A DNA stretch of 64,000 nt. Source: Bacteroidota bacterium (GTDB taxonomy: Bacteria; Bacteroidota; Bacteroidia; Chitinophagales; Chitinophagaceae). Both the position numbers and the translations under genes were made by a program. Positions 47,304-55,307 of this stretch are shown one piece after another. The stretch covers positions 62,001 to 126,000 of the forward strand of contig JAFDZS010000006.1 of NCBI GenBank assembly GCA_018266775.1, given 5' to 3'. Positions within the stretch are counted from its first letter, which is position 1; every line of letters starts with the position of its first letter. A model generated the notes under the pieces. It saw only the letters and a program-made list of their open reading frames with translations. It had not been told where the DNA came from and did no database searches.

Positions 47304-47332
47304 AGGCAAAGAAATTGATCCAAAAACAAAAA

Positions 47333-47902
47333 ATGTTACTATTAAATTGGCACCCAGGGTTACGGATAAGTAGGATTATCATAAGCCTATCCCTAACTTT
47401 TGTTGTAAGTACTTCGAAAAGCCAAATAAAAGTGTTAATCGATACTCAGGTTGTAAAGTCATTTAAGATTCCTGTTAAGGTGATTTGGTTTAAATTACTA
47501 GACAATGGCGGCAAAACATTGGATTCAATAGGTTACTCAACTTTATTTGCAAATCGTGTTTATTGCAGAGCAGGAAATGATCAACTATTTATTATTGCAG
47601 ATTTTGCCGGGATAGTATTGCCGAACGCTGGGAGGCGATTTATCTATGAGGTTAGAGAGCGTAAGTTTTATGAAATTTCAGATACTATTTTGAAGACTGA
47701 TGAGTATCAAAAAGAAATTATTGGAATGTCTTTATTTAGTCTTTTGCCAAAGGATTCTTTTTTTCAAAAAGTTAGAAAAACACATGATATTTTACCTAAT
47801 TGCCACCCTACTGGCGGTGTTCCCCTCCCAATGATTAGTTTCAACTGCAATGATATTGGGACCACCGATGTCTCTTCTCTCGCCTCTCGCCTTTGTTGGT
47901 AG
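47333..47902 (+). CDS. Hypothetical secreted protein between two repeat elements
   Basis: About 189 residues from ATG 47333 (MLLLNWHPGLRISRIIISLS, a possible signal peptide ending near STSKSQ). The frame also runs upstream to 47156, but that part is translated repeat element. The last 10 residues and the TAG stop are made of the next repeat copy (from 47887), so the natural C-terminus may have been replaced. The middle (VLIDTQVVKSFKIPVKVIWF, FIIADFAGIVLPNAG) looks like a beta-rich domain. I do not recognise the family. It may be a gene fragment. Confidence 0.5.
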   Translation: MLLLNWHPGLRISRIIISLSLTFVVSTSKSQIKVLIDTQVVKSFKIPVKVIWFKLLDNGGKTLDSIGYSTLFANRVYCRAGNDQLFIIADFAGIVLPNAGRRFIYEVRERKFYEISDTILKTDEYQKEIIGMSLFSLLPKDSFFQKVRKTHDILPNCHPTGGVPLPMISFNCNDIGTTDVSSLASRLCW

Positions 47903-47974
47903 GCACTCTTCGCCCCGTATGCGCCGTTGTTCGGTATCGAAGGGATGGATATGAGCGATGGCGTACCAACAACG
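47887..47974. repeat. RAYT-associated palindromic element, copy 3
   Basis: The element runs from TCGCCTTTGTTGGTAGGC to GGCGTACCAACAACG, with TTGTTGGTA/TACCAACAA inverted ends. Its right part is identical to copy 1 over about 50 bp. It supplies the stop codon of the upstream hypothetical gene. Confidence 0.8.
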
Positions 47975-48289
47975 CCAACTACTAATAACCTTACCAATTA
48001 CTCATTAATTATTGCTGCACCAGCCAAAAGAGCATTGAATGGCTTCTTTGCCACAACTCAATAATAAATAATCAGTACCTAATAATAAAGGTATAGTATT
48101 TCAAAATCACACCACCGCATAGTCGGGGTTACATCACACTAACCTGCAGGTAACGCCGTAGTGAAAGGGAGCTAACCAGTACTATCTTACGTTCATCCTC
48201 CGTTCAACTTCGTCCAGGCTTGTGGTAAAAACTGTTACGTTATTTTTATCTCCTCCCCTACCCCCGCACCATCAAAATTCCATTCAACA
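47975..48289. other. Non-coding region before the LuxR regulator
   Basis: About 315 bp without a plausible gene. AT-rich in the first half (near 48060-48110), with no clear hairpin, promoter or repeat. It lies downstream of the convergent two-component operon and probably only holds its 3' end. Confidence 0.4.
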
Positions 48290-48964
48290 CTAACTGATAT
48301 TATACAACCCATTCTTTATTGCATACACCACAATACCCGCCGTATTGCGTACTTTCATTTTTTCCTGTATGCGGCTGCGGTAGCCTTCAATAGTGCGTAT
48401 GCTTAGGCAAAGGCTGGCAGAAATTTCTGCATTGGAGGCTTCATTGCATATCAAATGTATTACTGCTATTTCCCTTTCGGTGAATTTAGGCAGTAATGGT
48501 TCTTTATTAAAATTGGTTTTACTTCTCGCCAGTTTATTAATGAGCCGCGATGAGGTTTGCCGGCAATAATAGGTTTCCTGCCGGTTTACCGCTTTAATGG
48601 CTTCCAGTATTTCAGTTTTATGGGCACTTTTCAGCAGGTAACCTCTTGCCCCTGCTTCCATCATATCGGCTACTAAATTATCTTCATTAAACATCGATAA
48701 GGCGATCACATATATCTGCGGAAATTTTTCATTCAGAATACGTGTGGCCTGTATGCCATCCATCACCGGCATTTTTATATCGGTAAGAATAATGTCCGGC
48801 TTTAATTTTTGTGCCTGTAGCAGCAGTTCTTCTCCATTGGCAGCTTCGCCCACTAATTGTATCTCGTCCTGCTTTTTCAGCAGGCCGGCAAAGCCATCAC
48901 GAAATATTTCATGATCATCTGCCAATACAATTTTAATGGGCGTGTATACAGGTGTGCTTATCAT
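48290..48964 (-). CDS. NarL/FixJ-type response regulator
   Basis: A 224-residue regulator from ATG 48964 (MISTPVYTPIKIVLADDHE); the longer frame begins at a TTG at 48991 and overlaps the kinase. The receiver domain has Asp62 in DIILTDIKMPVMDGIQ and Lys in GYLLKSAHKTEIL. The C-terminal LuxR HTH reads FTEREIAVIHLICNEASNAE and SLCLSIRTIEGYRSRIQEKM. It is paired with the HisKA_3 kinase encoded just upstream. TACGCA-type palindromes at 50814 and 50971 are candidate targets. Confidence 0.92.
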   Translation of the reverse strand: MISTPVYTPIKIVLADDHEIFRDGFAGLLKKQDEIQLVGEAANGEELLLQAQKLKPDIILTDIKMPVMDGIQATRILNEKFPQIYVIALSMFNEDNLVADMMEAGARGYLLKSAHKTEILEAIKAVNRQETYYCRQTSSRLINKLARSKTNFNKEPLLPKFTEREIAVIHLICNEASNAEISASLCLSIRTIEGYRSRIQEKMKVRNTAGIVVYAIKNGLYNIS

Positions 48965-48974
48965 TATGCAGGAT

Positions 48975-49718
48975 TCAAACAGGTATTTCAATATTGTACC
49001 GCGTTCCCTTTCCGGGCTGGCTGTCGAGGTAAAGGCTTCCCCCCATTAACTCGCAGCGGTTCAGCAAATTTAATAATCCCCGGCCATTGCGCCCCGTTCG
49101 CACTTCAGTTTGCTGAAAACCTTTTCCATCATCCACCGTTTCCACCAGCAGCATATTGTTTTTGCTTTGCAGGGTAATGTCCAGTTTTTGGGCCTGGGCA
49201 TGTTTGATGGTGTTGTGAATAATTTCCTGCAGTATCCGGTACAGGTGTACTGCTTTCTCGTTTTCAAAGGCAACGGTATCTATACTGTGTACTGTTATCC
49301 GGGTTGGTATTTTCCCATTCAGGTTGTCCACCAGTTCTTCCAGCGCAAAATAAACACCTTTACGCTGCAAAGTGGTGGGCATCAGGTCGTGGGCAATTTC
49401 ACGAAGCCGTTGCAGTATTTCTTCCAGCCGGTCATCGGCCTGTATCAATTGCGGTTCATCTGCCTTCGCTACTTCAAGGTTACTCACCTGGAATTTTACA
49501 GTGGCCAGCAGCGGACCAAGATCATCGTGCAGGTCGGCAGCAATACGCACCCGCTCATGTTCAAGCGTGCGCACTTCTGCATCCAGTTTTTCTTTCCATA
49601 GTTGAATATTGCGGCGGTGCTGCATCACCACTGCCACTAAAAACAACAGCAGTATTACAGTGATCAATCCCGCTGCAATCAGTATTGAAGTGTTAAGCGT
49701 TGTCGAGAGGGTATACAT
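48975..49718 (-). CDS. NarX-like sensor histidine kinase (HisKA_3)
   Basis: A 247-residue kinase with one N-terminal membrane helix (about 10-33), then HERVRIAADLHDDLGPLLAT with His64, the HisKA_3 signature, and a HATPase domain (LQEIIHNTIKHAQAQ, VDDGKGFQ, GRGLLNLLNRCELMGG). It has no periplasmic sensor domain, so sensing may be done by the membrane protein encoded just upstream, whose gene overlaps this one by 40 bp. It should phosphorylate the LuxR regulator downstream. Confidence 0.92.
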   Translation of the reverse strand: MYTLSTTLNTSILIAAGLITVILLLFLVAVVMQHRRNIQLWKEKLDAEVRTLEHERVRIAADLHDDLGPLLATVKFQVSNLEVAKADEPQLIQADDRLEEILQRLREIAHDLMPTTLQRKGVYFALEELVDNLNGKIPTRITVHSIDTVAFENEKAVHLYRILQEIIHNTIKHAQAQKLDITLQSKNNMLLVETVDDGKGFQQTEVRTGRNGRGLLNLLNRCELMGGSLYLDSQPGKGTRYNIEIPV

Positions 49719-50332
49719 AATATGGCAACTGCATATAGCAGGTTTGAGATGACATTGATATAGTCTGTAATGCTGAATATATCCACCCGGAACGCTTTAC
49801 TGACCCCCAGGCCATATAACCAGAACACTTCTATCAGTATTTTACAGGAATAAAAAAGCACAAATGCTGCACAACAGAGAAATACTGCATTTTTCAGCAA
49901 TGCTCTTTTTTCTGTCAGCAATAGTTTATTTATCATCAGCAGGCTCAGCAATACCAGAGTAAACGAATACAATATCCTGAACCAACTGCTGACCAACATT
50001 ATTTTATGAAAAAAAATATTTTCAACCACCCATTCTGACAGGAAAACAATAGCAATACCAAGATATAGATTTTTAAAGCGGTAAAATAAATTCCAGCGGT
50101 AAAATTGCCACAGCAGCAACAGTGATTCTGCAAACACATAAATATTGTTGTTTACCGTACTGGTTTTAAGATACCTGCCCAATAAATATGAAAGCACTTC
50201 ATTGAACAGGCCCAGCCACAGGCACCAGATGAATGGCCTGAACTGTGAGCCTGCCACATGAAAACGCAGCAGGCTGAACAGTACAGGCACCAGAATTGAT
50301 GCAGACATTAATATTTCAGTTACGGTTAACAT
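49679..50332 (-). CDS. Polytopic membrane protein, possible sensor partner of the kinase
   Basis: A 217-residue protein with six or seven predicted helices and conserved-looking aromatic loops (WCLWLGLFNEVLSYLLGRY, WQFYRWNLFYRFKN, EVFWLYGLGVSK). I do not recognise a named family. Its 3' end overlaps the kinase start by 40 bp, so translation is coupled and a shared function is likely; a signal-receiving role is inference. A 130-residue unknown protein is encoded 15 bp upstream. Confidence 0.75.
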   Translation of the reverse strand: MLTVTEILMSASILVPVLFSLLRFHVAGSQFRPFIWCLWLGLFNEVLSYLLGRYLKTSTVNNNIYVFAESLLLLWQFYRWNLFYRFKNLYLGIAIVFLSEWVVENIFFHKIMLVSSWFRILYSFTLVLLSLLMINKLLLTEKRALLKNAVFLCCAAFVLFYSCKILIEVFWLYGLGVSKAFRVDIFSITDYINVISNLLYAVAILCIPSRQRLTLQY

Positions 50333-50347
50333 GGTTCCCTAAAGATA

Positions 50348-50740
50348 TCAAGGAGTATTTAAAACTGAATCAGCGGGACAATGTTCGGGGCATCGCTGGC
50401 TTTCCTCCACGATAACAATATCGGTGGCGGCTATGGTGGTACGTGAAGTGGATGCCGGCAGAATGTCTTCATTGCTGGAGTTGACTGCTACAACTATGGC
50501 ATGTACGGTTAAATCCGTGTTCATGCCATAATAGATGCGGAGGCCTGCACAACCTGGTTCAGCAAGCAGTGTGTCGAAAGCATTGCGGTTAAACGTCTCA
50601 GACAATGCCAGGATATTCTGCCCCTGGAATGCTGTTTTTAAAATGGCTTCCCTGTTGGTGCGGTAGAGCGTTGTCATGTCTACAGCCTGGGTAAGGGTAA
50701 TAAAGTGGGATTGCTCCGGGAGGGATGTGTTGGTGCTCAT
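50348..50740 (-). CDS. Unknown 130-residue protein heading the two-component operon
   Basis: A soluble protein without signal peptide or membrane helices. It opens with Thr/Ser-rich sequence, has a predicted alpha/beta centre (FITLTQAVDMTTLYRTNREA, GCAGLRIYYGMNTDLTVHAI) and ends with a cysteine pair (SQRCPEHCPADS) that could bind metal or form a disulfide. I recognise no family. It is the first gene of the operon 50740-48290, and two TACGCA palindromes lie upstream. Its product may be an input or output protein of the signalling system. Confidence 0.7.
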   Translation of the reverse strand: MSTNTSLPEQSHFITLTQAVDMTTLYRTNREAILKTAFQGQNILALSETFNRNAFDTLLAEPGCAGLRIYYGMNTDLTVHAIVVAVNSSNEDILPASTSRTTIAATDIVIVEESQRCPEHCPADSVLNTP

Positions 50741-50813
50741 GGCAAGGTTGGTTTAAGTTAATAATTAGGCCTTACCAAGTTGCGTGAATCAGGAAGAGGG
50801 TGGCTCCGTAATA

Positions 50814-50834
50814 CTACGCAAGATTATTGCGTAG
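50814..50834. promoter_or_regulatory. Palindrome upstream of the two-component operon
   Basis: CTACGCAA and TTGCGTAG are perfect 8-bp arms around GATTA. It is 74 bp upstream of the 130-residue gene start. Shape and size fit a dimeric LuxR-type response regulator site. Confidence 0.5.
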
Positions 50835-50970
50835 AAAGTGCAATGAAGAGAACGCGGAAAAACATCTCATCAAATAAAAAGTACCCGCAGGACAGAGAGA
50901 TGGGTTTTGTTACAGATGAATTATTTACTTAATTATAGTGGAGCAGAAAGGCTGTGACATTTATTTCGAA

Positions 50971-50984
50971 TACGCATTTGCGTA
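50971..50984. promoter_or_regulatory. Second TACGCA palindrome
   Basis: TACGCA and TGCGTA around TT repeat the half-sites of the palindrome at 50814, about 150 bp further upstream. Two related sites make a shared regulator more likely. Confidence 0.45.
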
Positions 50985-51044
50985 ATTAAATAGCCGGCGC
51001 CTTTTTGTTAACTCTTTAATAAATTTTTAGCGGAATTGCTGAGT

Positions 51045-51270
51045 GCAATGATTCGGCTTCGCTCTGCCTTTTTTAGATTTTTTTCTCTTCTAAATACAGT
51101 CCTTTTATCAGCACATGCTTAAAATAAACTAATTTTCAGGGAACTTTTGTGCTGGCATAAGCTGATTCACCTGCATTATGTTGCTCTAACCTTTTAAAAA
51201 CATCTTCAGAATATCCTTTATAAAAAGAACTATCTTTTTCACTTTGAATAATGCAGACGAAGTAAGCCAT
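51045..51270 (-). pseudogene. Decayed GIY-YIG nuclease gene
   Basis: From ATG 51270 the minus strand encodes 44 residues (MAYFVCIIQSEKDSSFYKGY continuing to a TGA at 51136-51138). This is the start of a UvrC-like GIY-YIG protein, with YKGYSEDVFKRLEQHNAGES matching the family. The TGA stands where the family has Trp (KVPW), and the sequence after it, KISLF then a frameshifted Lys/Glu-rich tail with KRQSEAE, looks like the remains of the second half. It follows the tRNA-Asp terminator directly. The 3' limit is approximate. Confidence 0.7.
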
Positions 51271-51307
51271 AAAATAAAAAAGGAGGTTGCTTTTGACAAC
51301 CTCCTTT
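51271..51307 (-). terminator. Rho-independent terminator of tRNA-Asp
   Basis: AAAGGAGGTTG (51279-51289) and CAACCTCCTTT (51297-51307) are perfect 11-bp arms with a 7-nt loop. Read on the minus strand the stem is followed by TTTTTATTTT, a typical intrinsic terminator, 1 bp past the tRNA 3' end. Confidence 0.9.
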
Positions 51308-51308
51308 G

Positions 51309-51382
51309 CGGACCGGACGGGACTCGAACCCGCGACCTCTGCCGTGACAGGGCAGCATTCTAACCAACTGAACTACCGATCC
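51309..51382 (-). tRNA. tRNA-Asp (anticodon GTC)
   Basis: The minus strand folds into a full cloverleaf of 74 nt: acceptor GGATCGG/CCGGTCC with discriminator G, D-arm AGTTCAGTTGGTTAGAAT, anticodon stem CTGCC/GGCAG with loop CTGTCAC, and T-arm GCGGGTTCGAGTCCCGT. The anticodon GTC reads Asp codons. CCA is not encoded. A strong terminator follows. Confidence 0.96.
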
Positions 51383-51569
51383 AGACACCTTTTTACGAGA
51401 TTTCGGCATCAAATCCGCTATTTCGTTTTTGGGAGGGCAAAGATAGGTTTTTGATTTTCTCATTCCAAAACTTTTATGAAAATATTCTAATCACTATTTT
51501 TACACCCCGTGTTCAGCAATCCTAACCCGTCCAAAACAAACGATTAGTAAACCAAAGTAAAAATCTACA

Positions 51570-52541
51570 ATGCCAGAACTTAAAAACAGACAGTTTCTCG
51601 ATTTTGAAAAACCCGTCAAGGACCTGTATGACCAAATAGAAATTCAGAAAGCCAGTGCTGAAAAAAGTAAGATTGATGTCAGCGAAACTGTTGCCAAGCT
51701 GGAACAAAGAATTACTGAAACCAAAAAAGAACTTACCGCCAACCTCACGCCCTGGCAAAAAGTGCAGCTCAGCCGCCATCCGGACAGGCCATATACCATG
51801 AAGTACATTGAGAAAATGTGCACCAACTTTATTGAGTTGCATGGCGACCGCAATGTGCGTGACGATAAAGCAATGGTGGGGGGCTTTGCCCAATTGGATG
51901 GTGAAACAGTAATGATCATTGGCCAGCAAAAAGGCATCAATACCAAAATGCGCCAGTTGCGCAATTTCGGCATGGCCAATCCTGAAGGGTACCGTAAAGC
52001 ACTGCGGCTGATGAAACTGGCCGAAAAATTCAACAAACCCATCATCACTTTAATTGATACTCCGGGTGCATTTCCCGGGCTGGAAGCAGAAGAACGCGGC
52101 CAGGGCGAAGCCATTGCCCGCAATATTTTTGAAATGATCCGCCTTAAAGTGCCCGTGATCTGTGTGATCATTGGTGAAGGCGCCAGCGGCGGTGCGCTGG
52201 GCATTGGTGTGGGCGACAAAGTGTTTATGCTGGAAAATACCTGGTACACGGTAATCTCGCCAGAAAGCTGCAGCAGTATTCTTTGGCGCAGCTGGGATAA
52301 AAAAGAAGTGGCAGCCGAACAACTCAAACTCACCGGTAAAGACATGCTGGAATTTGGCCTTGTGGATGGTGTTATTCCAGAACCATTGGGCGGCAGCCAT
52401 TGGGATTATGATGAAGCCGCTCAAATTCTGAAAAATTATTTATTGCCCGTTATTGCTGCATTAAAACAGATCGCACCTGAAGACCGCATCAACCAGCGTA
52501 TTGAAAAATTCGGGAAGATGGGATTTTGGGAAGAAATGTAA
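51570..52541 (+). CDS. accA: Acetyl-CoA carboxylase carboxyltransferase subunit alpha
   Basis: A 323-residue protein of standard AccA length. It has the N-terminal [19 protein letters not shown] helix, [36 protein letters not shown], the oxyanion-hole region [20 protein letters not shown] and [16 protein letters not shown], and the C-terminal [20 protein letters not shown]. With AccD it transfers carboxyl from biotin to acetyl-CoA, the first step of fatty acid synthesis. The start ATG 51570 follows a short AT-rich promoter region behind the divergent tRNA. Confidence 0.97.
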   Translation: MPELKNRQFLDFEKPVKDLYDQIEIQKASAEKSKIDVSETVAKLEQRITETKKELTANLTPWQKVQLSRHPDRPYTMKYIEKMCTNFIELHGDRNVRDDKAMVGGFAQLDGETVMIIGQQKGINTKMRQLRNFGMANPEGYRKALRLMKLAEKFNKPIITLIDTPGAFPGLEAEERGQGEAIARNIFEMIRLKVPVICVIIGEGASGGALGIGVGDKVFMLENTWYTVISPESCSSILWRSWDKKEVAAEQLKLTGKDMLEFGLVDGVIPEPLGGSHWDYDEAAQILKNYLLPVIAALKQIAPEDRINQRIEKFGKMGFWEEM

Positions 52542-52732
52542 AGGATGCAGGAATTAGGATTTTGGGATTTGGGAATTAGGAGTTGGGAATTGGTCGCAAA
52601 TGGCCATGGTTACCTGCAATGAAAAAATTATTCATTATTCATTATTAATTATTCATTCACCACTAACCATCCACACCCTGACTTATTGACAACCTGTTAA
52701 CTACTAACCTTCAGCCAGTTGTAATAAACCAT

Positions 52733-52740
52733 TACCTTTG
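52733..52740 (+). promoter_or_regulatory. -7 box ahead of the Gfo/Idh gene
   Basis: TACCTTTG matches TAnnTTTG exactly and would start transcription about 10 nt ahead of the ATG at 52758. No exact -33 TTTG was found; TTC at the expected distance is the nearest. Confidence 0.55.
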
Positions 52741-52757
52741 GACAAACTTGTTACGCT

Positions 52758-53729
52758 ATGCTTAAAATTGGAGTTATTGGTGCCGGTCATTTGGGAAAGT
52801 TTCACCTGAATAACTGGACGGTTATTGAAGGCGTGCAGGTTGTGGGCTTTTGTGATACTGATGATGCCAATGCCCAGGCTGTTAGCGATAAATATAACCT
52901 GAGAAGATACCCGAACGCTGATGAACTCATCAAAGATTGCGATGCCATTGATATTGTAGCACCTACTATTGCCCATTTTGAACTCTGCGAAGCTGCCATT
53001 AAAAACGGCAAACATGTTTTTGTTGAAAAGCCACTGGCCAATACCATGGATGAGGCCCGTGAATTGGTTAAGCTGGCTAAAGAAGCCAATATCAAATTCC
53101 AGGTGGGGCATGTGGAGCGGTTCAACCCCGCTTTTTTAGCTTTAAAAGAACATGCGCTAAAGCCGATGTTTATTGAAGTGCACCGTTTGGCACAGTTCAA
53201 TCCGCGTGGTACAGATGTAAGTGTGATTCTTGACCTGATGATCCATGATATTGATATCATCCTCAGCCTCGTTAAAAGTAATGTCAATTATATCAGTGCC
53301 AATGGCGTTGCGGTGATGAGCGATACGCCGGATATTGCCAACGTACGCATCGAATTCGATAACGGTTGTGTGGCCAACCTTACCAGCAGCCGCATCTCCA
53401 TGAAAAAAATGCGCAAAATGCGTTTGTTCCAGAAAGATGCTTATATAGGCATCGACTTCCTGGAAAAGAAAACCGAGATCATTAAATTAAATACCCCTGC
53501 AGATAAAAACGTTTTTACTTTTGATATTGAAACCAACAGCGGTAAAAAAACAATTGCCATTGCCAACCCGCAGGTGCCGGAAGTAAATGCCATCAAAATG
53601 GAACTGGAACAATTCCGCGATGCTATCATCAACAATGCCGACACACCGGTGAACGTGGTGGATGGTTTCAGGGCGATGGATGTAGCTCACCAAATATTGG
53701 AAAAGATCAGCAAAGCCAACCAGAACTGA
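52758..53729 (+). CDS. Gfo/Idh/MocA family oxidoreductase
   Basis: A 323-residue NAD(P)-binding protein: Rossmann motif IGVIGAGHLGKFHLNNW, family motif GKHVFVEKPLANTMDEA (about residue 97) and FQVGHVERFNPAF, then DLMIHDIDIILSLV with the HDID pair. It differs from the xylan-locus enzyme and belongs to the envelope-sugar branch often found beside polyprenyl sugar transferases, as here (38 bp gap). It may modify a nucleotide sugar; the substrate is unknown. Confidence 0.9.
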   Translation: MLKIGVIGAGHLGKFHLNNWTVIEGVQVVGFCDTDDANAQAVSDKYNLRRYPNADELIKDCDAIDIVAPTIAHFELCEAAIKNGKHVFVEKPLANTMDEARELVKLAKEANIKFQVGHVERFNPAFLALKEHALKPMFIEVHRLAQFNPRGTDVSVILDLMIHDIDIILSLVKSNVNYISANGVAVMSDTPDIANVRIEFDNGCVANLTSSRISMKKMRKMRLFQKDAYIGIDFLEKKTEIIKLNTPADKNVFTFDIETNSGKKTIAIANPQVPEVNAIKMELEQFRDAIINNADTPVNVVDGFRAMDVAHQILEKISKANQN

Positions 53730-53766
53730 TCAACAGTTCAATTCTTAACCCCTTTATAAAACACTA

Positions 53767-55164
53767 TTGAAACAAAACAGGATTCATATTGCTTGGTATA
53801 TTGCCGGCGACTGTTTTGCGGCCATAATTGCCTGGATCGCTTTTTATTTTGTAAGAAAAATCATCATCGGCGAACCCTTTCTTACCGGTCATAAATTTTA
53901 TACCGGGCTGGCGGTATTCCCTGTTGCCTGGCTGATGTTATATCACCTTGGCGGAAGTTATAATAACATCTACCATAAATCCCGTTTGCAGGAATTACTG
54001 CAAACCATTTCCCAAACTTTTACCGGCAGCATCATCATCCTGTTTCTTTTTTTATTGTATGATGCCACCGGCGATTATAATATTTATTACAAAGAATTTC
54101 TTTCCCTCTGGGCTATACAGCTGTTTTGTACGTTTACCATCAGGGCGGCTTTTTTAAAGCAGGCCAAAAGGCAACTGGAAAAAGGGTCGGTGTTTTTTAA
54201 TACGCTCATCGTTGGTTCCAGCAATAATGCTGTGGCTTTGTTTCATTCCATTACAAACAACACAGAAAAAACCGGCTACCGCATTACGGGCTTTGTAAAT
54301 GCCAATGGCGCCAATGGTTTGCATTTACCCGGTGGCGTTATCAATTTTGGCAATCTTGATGCTTTGAGTACCATCATTGCCCAACACCAAATTGAAGAAG
54401 TCATCATTGCGGTGGAAAAAAAAGAACGGGAAAAAATTGAAAAAGTGTTGCAGGAACTGAGTGACAAAAACGTAAACATTAAAATTCAACCCGACCGCGT
54501 GGATATTTTGAGTGGCGCTGTGCAAACCAGTAATGTAATGGGTGTGCCTTTGATCGATCTGCATTCAGGCTTACTTTCACCCTGGCAACAAAACATCAAA
54601 CGCCTGCTGGATTTGATCATTGCCATTTCCGCCCTGGTAATTCTTTCTCCATTAATTTTATTTACTGCGCTGCGTGTAAAACTATCATCTAAAGGATCAT
54701 TATTTTTTTTGCAGGAACGCATTGGTTATAAAGGCATGCCTTTTACCATGTATAAATTCCGCAGCATGGTGGCCCATGCAGAAATGAATGGCCCGCAACT
54801 AAGTTATGACGATGACCCCCGCATTACTACCTGGGGCAGGGTAATGCGTAAGTGGCGGCTGGATGAATTGCCACAATTAGTCAATATCATCAGGGGCGAA
54901 ATGAGTTTGGTTGGCCCCAGGCCCGAACGTAAATTTTATATTGACCAGATCATGCTGCTGCATCCTGAATATAACTATTTGTTTAAAGTAAAACCCGGCC
55001 TCAGCAGTTGGGGAATGGTCAAGTTTGGTTACGCTTCTTCCGTACCGGAAATGATTGAACGTATGCCCTACGACCTGATGTATGTTGAAAATATCTCTCT
55101 CGCCCTCGATTTTAAAATCATGCTGCATACTATAAGGATTATTTTTAGTGGTAAGGGGAAGTGA
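53767..55164 (+). CDS. Polyprenyl-phosphate sugar-1-phosphate transferase
   Basis: A 465-residue membrane enzyme with four or five N-terminal helices, a CoA-binding-like domain ([16 protein letters not shown], about residues 140-250), a fifth helix near 285 and the bacterial sugar-transferase domain: [40 protein letters not shown] and [19 protein letters not shown]. It links a sugar phosphate to undecaprenyl phosphate and starts a surface polysaccharide. The start codon is TTG 53767; no in-frame ATG lies close by upstream. Confidence 0.93.
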   Translation: MKQNRIHIAWYIAGDCFAAIIAWIAFYFVRKIIIGEPFLTGHKFYTGLAVFPVAWLMLYHLGGSYNNIYHKSRLQELLQTISQTFTGSIIILFLFLLYDATGDYNIYYKEFLSLWAIQLFCTFTIRAAFLKQAKRQLEKGSVFFNTLIVGSSNNAVALFHSITNNTEKTGYRITGFVNANGANGLHLPGGVINFGNLDALSTIIAQHQIEEVIIAVEKKEREKIEKVLQELSDKNVNIKIQPDRVDILSGAVQTSNVMGVPLIDLHSGLLSPWQQNIKRLLDLIIAISALVILSPLILFTALRVKLSSKGSLFFLQERIGYKGMPFTMYKFRSMVAHAEMNGPQLSYDDDPRITTWGRVMRKWRLDELPQLVNIIRGEMSLVGPRPERKFYIDQIMLLHPEYNYLFKVKPGLSSWGMVKFGYASSVPEMIERMPYDLMYVENISLALDFKIMLHTIRIIFSGKGK

Positions 55165-55260
55165 TGGGTTAATTGGTTAACAGGTTAATTGGTATATCGG
55201 TTGATTCGTGCAATCAGTATAATTCGTAGCATTCGTGATTTCAATTCCTTTAATTACTGA

Positions 55261-55291
55261 TTGGGTTAATCCACTGTTTTGTTTATTTTTG
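55261..55291 (+). promoter_or_regulatory. Promoter of the M1 peptidase gene
   Basis: TTG (55261-55263) and TATTTTTG (55284-55291) are 20 bp apart and match the Bacteroidota consensus. Transcription would begin about 10 nt ahead of the TTG start at 55308. Confidence 0.65.
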
Positions 55292-55307
55292 AAGAAACCG
55301 AAATGAT

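Noticed and set aside
47156..47332. 59-codon N-terminal extension of the hypothetical protein
   Set aside because: It is translated from the long inverted repeat (47186-47303).
51239..51463. 74-codon minus-strand ORF
   Set aside because: It runs across the terminator and the tRNA-Asp gene.
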